Source of the DNA: a virus | DNA: 25,695 nucleotides | Direction: 5' to 3' (one strand) | IMG/VR virus record: IMGVR_UViG_3300042691_029660 | Span: 1-25,695 of that record | Shown: positions 6,848 to 14,557 of the stretch, one piece after another | Numbering within the stretch: position 1 is the stretch's first letter | Layout: every line of letters starts with the position of its first letter | Notes under the pieces: generated by a model | The model's input: the letters and a program-made list of their open reading frames with translations, nothing else | Databases searched by the model: none | Told to the model about the DNA's origin: nothing | Position numbers and translations under genes: made by a program

Positions 6848-8164
6848 ATGTCTGTTCCAGTTCTTACTCCAAAACAACAAACAAGTGCTATTATATTGCC
6901 AGCCACAGGAACATTTTCTAATGTTGTTTCCAATCTCCCGCTAGGCGTATACGCAGATAGCACTGATTTTATCAGTGGAGCAGTAGATCAAGTTGCTTAT
7001 ACCTATAAAATGATAGGTGGAGATGTTCTTGATATAGAAATAACTGAAGGTCAAATTTATGCAGCATATGAAGATGCTACACTTACCTATTCTTATCTTG
7101 TAAATCTACATCAAGCAAAAAACTCTATTGGCTCTCTTCTTGGTTCTCCCACCGGAACATTTGATAGCGATGGTGAAATAAAGAGTGGAAGTGCTCTTTT
7201 TGATCTTGTAAATCAAAATGGTTCTCTAAGTCTCGCTTATCCAATGTATGATATAACAGCAGTAAGAGATATTGCTGATGCTTTTTCACATGAAGCAGGT
7301 ATTGGTGGAAGAATAGATATTTATTCTGCTTCTTTTGATGCTTCCCCAAATCAACAAGACTATGATCTACAAATGATAGTATCAAGTTCAGCAAGCGATT
7401 CAAGCTCTCCACTATTTGGTAAAGTAACTCCAGGCAATAGAATAACCGTAAAAAAAGTATTTTATAAGTCTGCCCGTGCAATGTGGAGATTTTATGGTTA
7501 TTATGGCGGTCTAAATGCTGTAGGCAATCTTTCAACATATGGTCAGTATGCTGATGATAGCACATTTGAAGTTATCCCAGCGTGGCACAATAAACTACAA
7601 GCAATGGCATATGAAGATAATATTTATACTCGTATTTCTCACTATTCATATGAAATAAAAAACAATAAACTTCGTCTTTTCCCGATTCCCGACTCAACAG
7701 ATATAAGAACCTTTTGGTTTGAGTTTGCCGTTGGAAGTGGAAATGGTTCAAATATTGGCATAGGAAACATTTCTGGCTCTTCTTATGTTGCTGCAGCCAA
7801 TAAAGATCCAAGAATAGGTGGTGTAAACAACATAAATACATTACCTTTCTCAAATATACCATTTCAAAATATAAATGCCATAGGTAAGCACTGGATTCGT
7901 CGCTATGCTCTTGCGGTAGCAAAAGGTATGCTTGCCGAAGTTCGTAGTAAGTTCCAAACAATACCAATACCAGGCGAAAGCGTAACACTAAACGGCGCTG
8001 ATCTTCGGGCACAAAGTAAAGAAGAAAAAGATTCTCTCAAAGAAGAACTATTAAAAATACTTGAAGATACAGACTATGCAATACTTGCTGAAAAGCGGAC
8101 TGCTATGGCTGACAATGCCAATAAAACATTGGCAGCAATACCAAATATTATATTTGTTGGTTAG
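6848..8164 (+). CDS. 13: neck protein (gp13-like)
   Basis: A 438-residue protein. The C-terminal part (about 340-415) reads IGKHWIRRYALAVAKGMLAEVRSKFQTIPIPGESVTLNG followed by EEKDSLKEELLKILED. This is the helical stretch typical of T4-type gp13 neck proteins (W...Y.LALAK..LG..RSKF...P.PG..V.LDG). gp13 closes the filled head and, with gp14, forms the collar to which the tail docks. T4 gp13 is 309 residues; the extra length here is N-terminal and Ser/Gly-rich. The gp14-, gp15- and sheath-like genes that follow support the call. The family match rests on the C-terminal segment and gene order. Confidence 0.65.
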   Translation: MSVPVLTPKQQTSAIILPATGTFSNVVSNLPLGVYADSTDFISGAVDQVAYTYKMIGGDVLDIEITEGQIYAAYEDATLTYSYLVNLHQAKNSIGSLLGSPTGTFDSDGEIKSGSALFDLVNQNGSLSLAYPMYDITAVRDIADAFSHEAGIGGRIDIYSASFDASPNQQDYDLQMIVSSSASDSSSPLFGKVTPGNRITVKKVFYKSARAMWRFYGYYGGLNAVGNLSTYGQYADDSTFEVIPAWHNKLQAMAYEDNIYTRISHYSYEIKNNKLRLFPIPDSTDIRTFWFEFAVGSGNGSNIGIGNISGSSYVAAANKDPRIGGVNNINTLPFSNIPFQNINAIGKHWIRRYALAVAKGMLAEVRSKFQTIPIPGESVTLNGADLRAQSKEEKDSLKEELLKILEDTDYAILAEKRTAMADNANKTLAAIPNIIFVG

Positions 8165-8184
8165 TTTATAAAGTGGTAATATAA

Positions 8185-9006
8185 ATGGCAAGAAAAAAGA
8201 AAACAGATCAAAACAAATGGGTTCAGCCAGAACAACCACCTCCTCCTATGTTTTTAGGAAAAAAAGAGCGTGATCTTACAAAACAAGTAAATGATGAACT
8301 CATAGAAAGAGTAATAGGTCAATCTCTTATTTATTTTCCTATAAATGTTAAAAATAGTAACTTTCATCCACTTTATGGAGAAGCAATAACTAAAACATTT
8401 CTAAGACCAATAATAATAAAAGCTCTTGTAAAGATTGATCAAGACGAAACAACAACAGAAATATATGGTCTTGATAAAAGTGCTAAAATAGTTGTAAACT
8501 TTCACAAAAGAAGACTTACAGAAGATCAAGATTTGTATGTCAGAGAAGGTGACGTTGTATTTTACGGATTGAACTTTTATGAAATAGTGAAACTTGCAGA
8601 ACCAAGAGCACTATTTGGACAAGTTCAACATAAAATGGAAATACAAGCAACTTGCGTTCGCGTAAGACAAGGTTTTATAAACGAGCCAATAGAGTTGTTG
8701 GAAATAAGAGAAAAAATCAGAATATCTGAAACTCAAGATTCTGGTGGTCTTGAAGAAATACTTACAACAACTCCAATAGAAGTAGCTTGCGGAGGAAAAA
8801 TACAGATAATATCTGGTAAAAGAACAAGCTCCAAGAGAGCACAGTTCTTAGATTATGTAAACCATCCTCAGAACTACAAAGGTTGTATAGTGTATCTATC
8901 AGAAATAGATGAAGACGAAATATACGGTAACTTTGATCAAGTTGATAAGTTTTTTTTCAACGAAGGTGGCGTTTGGATAGAAAGTCCTCTTTTTACACTA
9001 CCCTAA
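8185..9006 (+). CDS. 14: neck protein (gp14-like)
   Basis: A 273-residue protein with a basic, proline-rich N-terminus (MARKKK...PPPP). The body has FHPLYGEAITKTF (about 61-73), then TEIYGLDKSAKIVVNFHKRR and EGDVVFYGLNFYEIVKLAEPRALFGQVQHKMEI. This resembles the pattern in T4-type gp14 proteins where a YG-containing segment precedes a strand ending in (R)RR(L/F), then a GD..F....YEI..... segment. It lies 20 bases after gp13-like and 12 bases before gp15-like, which is the T4 order 13-14-15. Homology is distant; another head-tail connector protein is the alternative. Confidence 0.5.
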   Translation: MARKKKTDQNKWVQPEQPPPPMFLGKKERDLTKQVNDELIERVIGQSLIYFPINVKNSNFHPLYGEAITKTFLRPIIIKALVKIDQDETTTEIYGLDKSAKIVVNFHKRRLTEDQDLYVREGDVVFYGLNFYEIVKLAEPRALFGQVQHKMEIQATCVRVRQGFINEPIELLEIREKIRISETQDSGGLEEILTTTPIEVACGGKIQIISGKRTSSKRAQFLDYVNHPQNYKGCIVYLSEIDEDEIYGNFDQVDKFFFNEGGVWIESPLFTLP

Positions 9007-9018
9007 TAGGAACACAAT

Positions 9019-9873
9019 ATGACTGATGATAAAACAGAGTATGAAAGAAGAGGCTTGGAAAAGAATCAAGTTTCTATAGAGCCTTCTACAATAGAAACAA
9101 TAGATCTAGCTGTTTATGACTGGCTTGATAAAACAATGAACATCCATGCAAACACAAATCGTGGATGGAGAAAAGTTCCAGTTGTTTGGGTTTCTGGTGA
9201 ACGTAGTCATCAGATAAAGTTTGACAAAAACCTTAGAGATGTAACTGGAAACTTTATCTTGCCAGTTATTGTTTTACAAAGAGAAAATATAATAAAAAGC
9301 TTATCTAAAAAAGGAACTTTTTATGCTAATGTTCCACCAGACGATTTTCGTGGTGGAGTTGTAACTGTTACAAAACAAATATCGCAAGAAAAGTCAAATA
9401 ATTATGCTAAAAGCAATAACTATAAAAAAACAATACAATATAATGTAAAAGAAAAAAATGAAAAAGTTGTTTACGAAGTAACAAAAATACCATTACCAAC
9501 TTATATTGATGTAAAATACATTATAACAGTAAATACAGAATATCAACAACAAATAAATGAAATAATACAACCATTTATGACTTACACTGCTGGAATAAAC
9601 CATTTTATGGTTGCCAGAGAAGAACATAGATATGAGGCTTTTTTTGAAAGAGATTCAAGTTTTAAAAATGGCGGTAATATAACAAAGTTAGAACAAGAAA
9701 ACAGAATGTTTACAAGCGACTTTTCACTAAATGTTTTGGGATATTTACTTGGTGCAGGTGCTAATAGTGAAAAACCAAAAGTTATCACAAGCGAAACCAT
9801 TGTAGAGGTAAAGATACCAAGAGAAAAAGAAATGTTTGGTGAGAGCACAGAAAATGACAAGAAGAAATATTAG
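9019..9873 (+). CDS. 15: tail terminator / sheath stabiliser (gp15-like)
   Basis: A 284-residue protein that in T4 caps the finished tail tube and sheath and joins the tail to the neck. The N-terminal half has RKVPVVWVSGERSHQIKF (about 51-68) and FILPVIVLQREN (about 79-90). In T4 gp15 the matching places are IRVPITYAS.E and ILPRI. A lysine- and asparagine-rich insert (about 118-145) follows. The second half has LPTYIDVKYIITVNTEYQQQINEIIQPFMTY, matching the T4 segment YELSIFTRYEDDMFQIVEQILPYF. The gene is followed by the sheath gene. AGGAA precedes the ATG. Confidence 0.65.
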   Translation: MTDDKTEYERRGLEKNQVSIEPSTIETIDLAVYDWLDKTMNIHANTNRGWRKVPVVWVSGERSHQIKFDKNLRDVTGNFILPVIVLQRENIIKSLSKKGTFYANVPPDDFRGGVVTVTKQISQEKSNNYAKSNNYKKTIQYNVKEKNEKVVYEVTKIPLPTYIDVKYIITVNTEYQQQINEIIQPFMTYTAGINHFMVAREEHRYEAFFERDSSFKNGGNITKLEQENRMFTSDFSLNVLGYLLGAGANSEKPKVITSETIVEVKIPREKEMFGESTENDKKKY

Positions 9874-9898
9874 GCGTTTCTTTTGAAAGTGGCACCTA

Positions 9899-9931
9899 CT
9901 ATTTATTTATGAAATACATGGTATATAGGAG
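9899..9931 (+). promoter_or_regulatory. promoter motif and leader of sheath gene
   Basis: CTATTTATT (9899-9907) lies 33 bases before ATG 9941. A small ATAC-ATG-GTAT stem (9914-9924) and AGGAG (9927-9931) follow. The layout repeats that of the other structural leaders. Confidence 0.45.
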
Positions 9932-9940
9932 TATTCTATA

Positions 9941-12772
9941 ATGAGTGGAGCAAATAAGTATCGTTTCGTTTCCCCCGGAATCCAAATAAAAGAGATAGAT
10001 CGTTCACAGGTAAATAACCTGAATGACGCTGTTGGACCAGTTCTTGTTGGTCGCGCTCGTCGTGGTCCCGGCATGGTTCCAGTAAAAGTTCGTTCATATG
10101 AAGAGTTCGTTCAAATATTCGGTGAGCCTGTTCGTGGCTCAACCGATGGTGATATTTGGCGTGAAGGAAACCTAACTGCTCCAGCATATGCTACATGGGC
10201 TGCTAAAGCATACTTGGCAAACTCAAGTCCACTAACATTCGTTCGCCTAATGGGTTCTGAACATCCAGAGGCTAATGCACAAGGTGCTCCAGGTTGGAAA
10301 ACTGATAAAACAATATCAACAACAGTAGCCGATAACGGTGGTGCTTATGGTTTATTCGTTATACCATCTGGCTCTTCAAGTGTAACTGGCGCTCTTGCTG
10401 CTATATTCTATGTTGATGCAAGTGCAAGTCTTGCTCTTGTTGGTCAAAACCCATCAGGAACAATGACAACCGGTTCAGCAACTCTCATCAAATCAATCGG
10501 CAACAACTTTGAGTTCCGAATGAAAGTTCTCAGTGGTGCAACAGTAAATGATGCAGCCATACTTGATACATCATTCAACTTTGATAAAAACTCTGATAAA
10601 TATATTCGTAAAGTTTTCAACACCAACCCAACACTTGTAAACTCCGCTATTACATCGGTTGATAATAGTGAAAAATACTGGCTTGGCGAAACATTTACTG
10701 ACTTCCTAACAGATACAGTTGCTACAACTTCTTCATACGCATTTATTGCTGGTCTAAAGAGCACAACTGCTGATCTCGGTGATTTCCAACTTGCAGCACA
10801 ACCAGCAAAAACTGGTTGGATCTTCTCTCAAGATCTAAGCACAGTAACCAGTTCATATAATCCACAAAATATGAGCAAACTGTTCCGCTTTGTTGCTCTT
10901 GGTGGAGAAGGTTCTGGTGATTGGAATCAACGCTCACTAAAAGTTGCAATAAGAGATATCAAATACTCACCAACACCATTTGAAAAATATGGTTCATTCA
11001 CTGTTGAAATCCGTTCAACTGGCGACTCTGATTCACAACCAGGTGTTTTTGAAGTATTTACAAACTGTAATCTAAATCCAAACTCAGAAAACTATGTTGC
11101 CAAGAGAATAGGCGATAAATATCTTGAGTGGACAGACGATCTTGCAACCGGCGAAAAGAGACACAAAGTATTTGGAAACTATGACAATGTTTCTAAACTT
11201 GTTCGTGTTGAAATGAACTCCCTTGTTGAAGAAGGTGGTGTTGATCCAGAATCACTACCATTCGGATTCCTTGGTCCAGTCAAATATAAAGCAGTAACAA
11301 TAACAAGTGGTTCAGCAATAACTGGCACCGACTTACTAAAAGCAGTTGGCAGAATACCATATGCTCCAGCAGGAACAAATGATACCATTGACATGACTGG
11401 TATTACAAATCTTACTGCCTCAGTAGTATTCCCAGAACTAAGAATGCGTGTGTCAAGTTCACAAGCAGGCGTTCTAAATGACCGCGATACATACTTTGGT
11501 GTAGTTAGCAATGTTGCAACTCGCGCTCAGTTCAATGAAGAGTATGTTGATCTTGTAAGAGTCAAACCATTCAACCTTGATACATTTGTTCCAACTGGCT
11601 CTCTCACCGAGTTCTCAACTATCTTCACTCTTGATGATGTAAATGAAGTCTCTGGTGCTGTTGGCAAATACTTCTGGCAAAATGGTAGTCGTGTTGCTGG
11701 TGGTTCTATAACCGCTGTAAGTGCTTCATATCGTTCGCTACTTGACAAAGGTGTAGACAAGTTTGTTATGCCAATGTTTGGTGGTTTTGATGGTCTAAAT
11801 GTAAAAGAAAAAGAACCATTTGCCAACCGTGTTCTTGGTGTAACATCAGAGCCAAGATCAAACTATGCTCAATATAGTTTAGAGAAAGCACTTGATATGG
11901 TTAGCGATCCAGAAGTTGTAGAAATGAATCTACTAACTGTTCCAGGTGTAACAAACACAACTGTAACCAATAAAGTTCTTGATGTAGCTAAAACAAGAAA
12001 CGATACTCTTGCAATAGTAGACATTGAAGGTGGATATCAGCCAACAACTGAAAATGCAAATCCAGAAAGAAGTCGTGTTGGTAATGTCAACACTGCAGTA
12101 ACCAGTATCAAATCAAGAGCACTAAACAATAGTTTTGGTTGCGCTTATTATCCATGGGTTTCCATTGATGCAGGTGGTGGTATACCACTATGGGTTCCAC
12201 CAAGTGTTGTTGCTCTTGGAACAATGGCAAGCAGTCAAGAATCAACTGCTGTATGGTTTGCACCAGCAGGCTTCAATCGTGGCGGTCTAAGTAACGGTTC
12301 ATCAGGTCTAAATGTTCTTGATGTTCGTGAAAGACTAAGTCTCAAACAGCGTGATGCGCTATATGAAGTGAATGTAAATCCAATCGCTTCATTCCCAAGT
12401 GAAGGTATTGTAATATTCGGTCAAAAGACCCTACAAGCAACCGCTTCTGCTCTTGACCGTATCAATGTTCGTCGTCTTGCTATCTATCTCAAAGACAGAA
12501 TCGGCAAGATTTCAAGAGGCATCCTATTTGATCCAAACTTACAAGTTACTTGGGATCGTTTCCTTGGAGAAGTCAATCCACTTCTTGCTGATACAAAAGC
12601 GCGTTTTGGTCTAAGTGATTACAAAGTTGTTCTTGACAGCACAACAACAACACCAGACCTCGTAGACCGCAATATAATGTATGCCAAGGTTTATATCAAG
12701 CCAGCCCGTGCTATTGAGTTTATTGCTATAGACTTCATTATCACAAATACTGGTGCAAGTTTTGACGAGTGA
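9941..12772 (+). CDS. 18: contractile tail sheath protein (gp18-like)
   Basis: A 943-residue sheath subunit that contracts to drive the tube through the cell envelope. The N-terminus has VSPGIQIKEIDRSQ (about 10-23), GPVLVGRARRGPG and EEFVQIFGEP, the standard gp18 opening. The last 200 residues contain PSEGIVIFGQKTLQATASALDRINVRRLAIYLKDRI, ILFDPNLQVTWDRF and PARAIEFIAIDFIIT, the most conserved sheath region and the handshake that links subunits. T4 gp18 has 659 residues; the additional 280 or so lie in the middle (about 120-600) and probably form extra domains exposed on the tail surface. The gene has its own promoter motif and AGGAG. Confidence 0.93.
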   Translation: MSGANKYRFVSPGIQIKEIDRSQVNNLNDAVGPVLVGRARRGPGMVPVKVRSYEEFVQIFGEPVRGSTDGDIWREGNLTAPAYATWAAKAYLANSSPLTFVRLMGSEHPEANAQGAPGWKTDKTISTTVADNGGAYGLFVIPSGSSSVTGALAAIFYVDASASLALVGQNPSGTMTTGSATLIKSIGNNFEFRMKVLSGATVNDAAILDTSFNFDKNSDKYIRKVFNTNPTLVNSAITSVDNSEKYWLGETFTDFLTDTVATTSSYAFIAGLKSTTADLGDFQLAAQPAKTGWIFSQDLSTVTSSYNPQNMSKLFRFVALGGEGSGDWNQRSLKVAIRDIKYSPTPFEKYGSFTVEIRSTGDSDSQPGVFEVFTNCNLNPNSENYVAKRIGDKYLEWTDDLATGEKRHKVFGNYDNVSKLVRVEMNSLVEEGGVDPESLPFGFLGPVKYKAVTITSGSAITGTDLLKAVGRIPYAPAGTNDTIDMTGITNLTASVVFPELRMRVSSSQAGVLNDRDTYFGVVSNVATRAQFNEEYVDLVRVKPFNLDTFVPTGSLTEFSTIFTLDDVNEVSGAVGKYFWQNGSRVAGGSITAVSASYRSLLDKGVDKFVMPMFGGFDGLNVKEKEPFANRVLGVTSEPRSNYAQYSLEKALDMVSDPEVVEMNLLTVPGVTNTTVTNKVLDVAKTRNDTLAIVDIEGGYQPTTENANPERSRVGNVNTAVTSIKSRALNNSFGCAYYPWVSIDAGGGIPLWVPPSVVALGTMASSQESTAVWFAPAGFNRGGLSNGSSGLNVLDVRERLSLKQRDALYEVNVNPIASFPSEGIVIFGQKTLQATASALDRINVRRLAIYLKDRIGKISRGILFDPNLQVTWDRFLGEVNPLLADTKARFGLSDYKVVLDSTTTTPDLVDRNIMYAKVYIKPARAIEFIAIDFIITNTGASFDE

Positions 12773-12788
12773 TATATTTAGTAATATA
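12773..12788 (+). promoter_or_regulatory. AT-rich leader hairpin before tail tube gene
   Basis: TATATT-TAGT-AATATA forms a 6-bp stem beginning at the sheath stop region. It overlaps a degenerate late-type motif (ATATTTAG) and comes before GAGGAAA. The stem is A/T only and could be chance in AT-rich DNA. Confidence 0.3.
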
Positions 12789-12811
12789 ACCGATAAAGAG
12801 GAAATATAACA

Positions 12812-13435
12812 ATGAGTTTAATATGGACAAATGCTGCTCTGGAACCAAAACGCAAGTTTAGATATTTGCTAACATTTGGTAAATTTACTGATGTAAAGTT
12901 TCTTGCACAAACATGTGATCGTCCAGGTCTAAAAGTAGGTGCAACAGAACATAAATATTTTGATAAAACCTATTTTCATCCAGGTCGTGTAACTTGGGAA
13001 CCAAATCCTCTTAGTATTAAATTAGTTGATATACAAAATAAAAACGATCCATTGGGAAGTAGCGGCGTAGATACGAATACAAGCTTATTGTCAATATTTG
13101 CTCAATCAGGTCTTCAATATTTTTCAGCAGATGGTGATTTTAGAACAATCGGTAAGGCAGCCGCCGTTGGTGCTCTTGGCGATGTAAATATCTATGTTTT
13201 AGATTCGCAAACAAATTCAGCAACTGGTGCTTCTCCCGCAGATGACGATTTAAGAATTGGCGCTACATCAGTTTGGGCTGAACATTGGTTACTTAAAAAT
13301 GCATGGCTTGAAAGTATTAAACCAGATAGTTTAGATTATGGAGCAGAAGATATTTTGACTGTTACAATAGCAGTTAGATACGATTTTGCAAAATTTGAAG
13401 ATGCAAAACAAGTTAATCCTTTAAAAGTGACTTGA
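12812..13435 (+). CDS. 19: tail tube protein (gp19-like)
   Basis: A 207-residue protein directly after the sheath, the invariant place of the tube gene in myoviruses. It opens with PKRKFRYLLTFGKF (about 12-25), followed by CDRPGLKVGATEHKYFDKTYFHPGRVTWEP, the gp19 motif in which a strand with ..RP......E.KY......YP...W. leads into the beta-barrel. The C-terminal WLLKNAWLESIKPDSLDYG and LTVTIAVRYDFAKFE (about 158-196) is also typical (the SL.Y.......I.V...YD pattern). T4 gp19 is 163 residues, so this version is slightly longer. The protein polymerises into the inner tube around the tape measure. Confidence 0.88.
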   Translation: MSLIWTNAALEPKRKFRYLLTFGKFTDVKFLAQTCDRPGLKVGATEHKYFDKTYFHPGRVTWEPNPLSIKLVDIQNKNDPLGSSGVDTNTSLLSIFAQSGLQYFSADGDFRTIGKAAAVGALGDVNIYVLDSQTNSATGASPADDDLRIGATSVWAEHWLLKNAWLESIKPDSLDYGAEDILTVTIAVRYDFAKFEDAKQVNPLKVT

Positions 13436-13449
13436 TATAGAGGTGATAA

Positions 13450-14319
13450 ATGAATGATAGAGACAATGAACGTAGACTGCAAATAGCAGGCGAAGATCCA
13501 GTCTCTACAAATATGGTTGCCAGCGGCGGGCTAAAGTCAAAGTTAGACTTAGCCTTTGCCGCTCCAACTCTTTTTGTAGAACTGCCATCAAAAGGCAAGT
13601 ATTATAAAGCAGGAAATGCTTTACATGGAAGAGAAACTTTAGAAATAAAGTTTATGACAGCAAAAGAAGAAGATATTCTTACATCAAAAGCACTTATCAA
13701 AAAAGGCGTTGTTCTTGATCGCCTTCTTGAAAGTGTTATGATAGATAAGTCTGTTAATGTTGGTGATTTATTGGTCGGAGACAGAAATGCTCTGCTTATA
13801 GATGCCAGAATAAGTGGTTTTGGAAGCAAATATATAACAAGCGTTGCTTGTCCTGCTTGCAATACAGTTTCAAAACATACTTTTTTACTTGATGAAAACA
13901 AAAAACTAAGTGATGGAACAATACCAGAACATCTTTGCAATAGTGTAAAGCATATTGAAGATAAAATATTTGCTATTACACTACCACAAACAGGTGTAAC
14001 GGTAAATATTCGTCTTATGACTGGTAATGATGAAAAGGCTGTATTACAAATAAGTGAAGCAAATAAAAATGCTGCTGTTGATAATAGTAATACACAGCAA
14101 CTCAAGTTGCTTATTGAATCTGCTGAAGGTGAGAAGGATAAAAATCTCATATCTAAGTTTGTTGATATTATGCCAGTTCGTGATTCACGATTCTTGAAAG
14201 AAGCATATAAAGCAATAACCCCAAATGTTGATCTAACTCAACACTTTGAATGTAAAGCCTGTGACTACAGTGCGGACATGGAGGTTCCATTCAATTTGGA
14301 ATTTTTTTGGTCTAAGTGA
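13450..14319 (+). CDS. 26: gp26-like baseplate / tail assembly protein
   Basis: A 289-residue member of the family named after T4 baseplate protein gp26. FVELPSKGKYY (42-52), HGRETLEIKFMTAKEEDILTS (split at 59-79), LDRLLESVMID and LLVGDRNALLIDARISGFG (107-125) are characteristic. Two CxxC pairs, C134/C137 and C268/C271, probably bind one zinc ion. The gene lies between the tube and the tape measure, where other long-tailed phages encode tail assembly chaperones. Its end overlaps a small ORF in the +1 frame at a run of seven T (14302-14308), so a frameshifted longer form may be made. Start supported by AGGTG upstream of 13450. Confidence 0.75.
   Translation: MNDRDNERRLQIAGEDPVSTNMVASGGLKSKLDLAFAAPTLFVELPSKGKYYKAGNALHGRETLEIKFMTAKEEDILTSKALIKKGVVLDRLLESVMIDKSVNVGDLLVGDRNALLIDARISGFGSKYITSVACPACNTVSKHTFLLDENKKLSDGTIPEHLCNSVKHIEDKIFAITLPQTGVTVNIRLMTGNDEKAVLQISEANKNAAVDNSNTQQLKLLIESAEGEKDKNLISKFVDIMPVRDSRFLKEAYKAITPNVDLTQHFECKACDYSADMEVPFNLEFFWSK
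14302..14308 (+). other. possible programmed frameshift site (T7 run)
   Basis: In the gp26-like frame the codons are TTT TTT TGG TCT AAG TGA. Skipping one base (+1) or slipping back two (-2) at the T7 run moves ribosomes into the frame of the small downstream ORF (…GGT CTA AGT GAT GAA TAC). The gp26-like stop is only three codons later, and no good start or Shine-Dalgarno exists for the small ORF. Frameshifting is inferred. Confidence 0.4.
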
Positions 14320-14343
14320 TGAATACATTGAAAGTGTATATGA

Positions 14344-14494
14344 GATGTTTTTTGCTTTGAAATATCATGGAGGATGGAGTTTCACAGAAGCCTACAACTT
14401 ACCAATACCAATACGAGACTGGTTTGTCAAGCGTTTGGTGAAGCAAAAGAAAGAAGAAGCAGAGCAAATAGAGAAAGCATCCAGGGGTAAATAA
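14344..14494 (+). CDS. small protein overlapping gp26 (gp51-like position)
   Basis: The frame is open upstream of 14246 to TAA at 14492-14494. The first plausible in-frame ATG after the gp26-like stop is 14344, giving 50 residues (MFFALKYHGGWSF...). However, the preceding in-frame residues (LSDEYIESVYE) look like part of the same helix, so translation may enter from the gp26-like frame at the T7 run instead. The core FFALKYHGGWSFTEAYNLP, then IRDWFVKRL, then a charged helix, is compact and helical. T4 also has a small gene (51, hub assembly catalyst) after gene 26, which supports an assembly role, but sequence identity to gp51 was not established. No Shine-Dalgarno is evident before 14344. 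Confidence 0.6.
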
Positions 14495-14499
14495 ATATT

Positions 14500-14538
14500 A
14501 TATCTTGCTACTAAATAATAATGTAGCAAGATATTTTT
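14500..14538 (+). terminator. rho-independent terminator before tape measure gene
   Basis: TATCTTGCTAC and GTAGCAAGATA form a perfect 11-bp stem (12 bp with A14500-T14534) around an 11-base AT loop, followed by TTTTT. It may reduce read-through into the tape measure gene, which is needed in only a few copies per particle. Confidence 0.75.
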
Positions 14539-14557
14539 ATTTGGGAAACATTTATAA

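Noticed and set aside
136-9860. Many long minus-strand ORFs (for example 1398-1757, 7125-7565, 13602-14150)
   Set aside because: All lie opposite convincing plus-strand genes, encode low-complexity Leu/Ser/Phe-rich products caused by the codon bias of the sense gene, and lack start signals.
14246-14318. ATG 14246 as the true start of the small ORF after gp26
   Set aside because: The first residues (MNVKPVTTVRTWRF) are the out-of-frame reading of the conserved zinc-binding end of the gp26-like protein and do not look coding; no Shine-Dalgarno.
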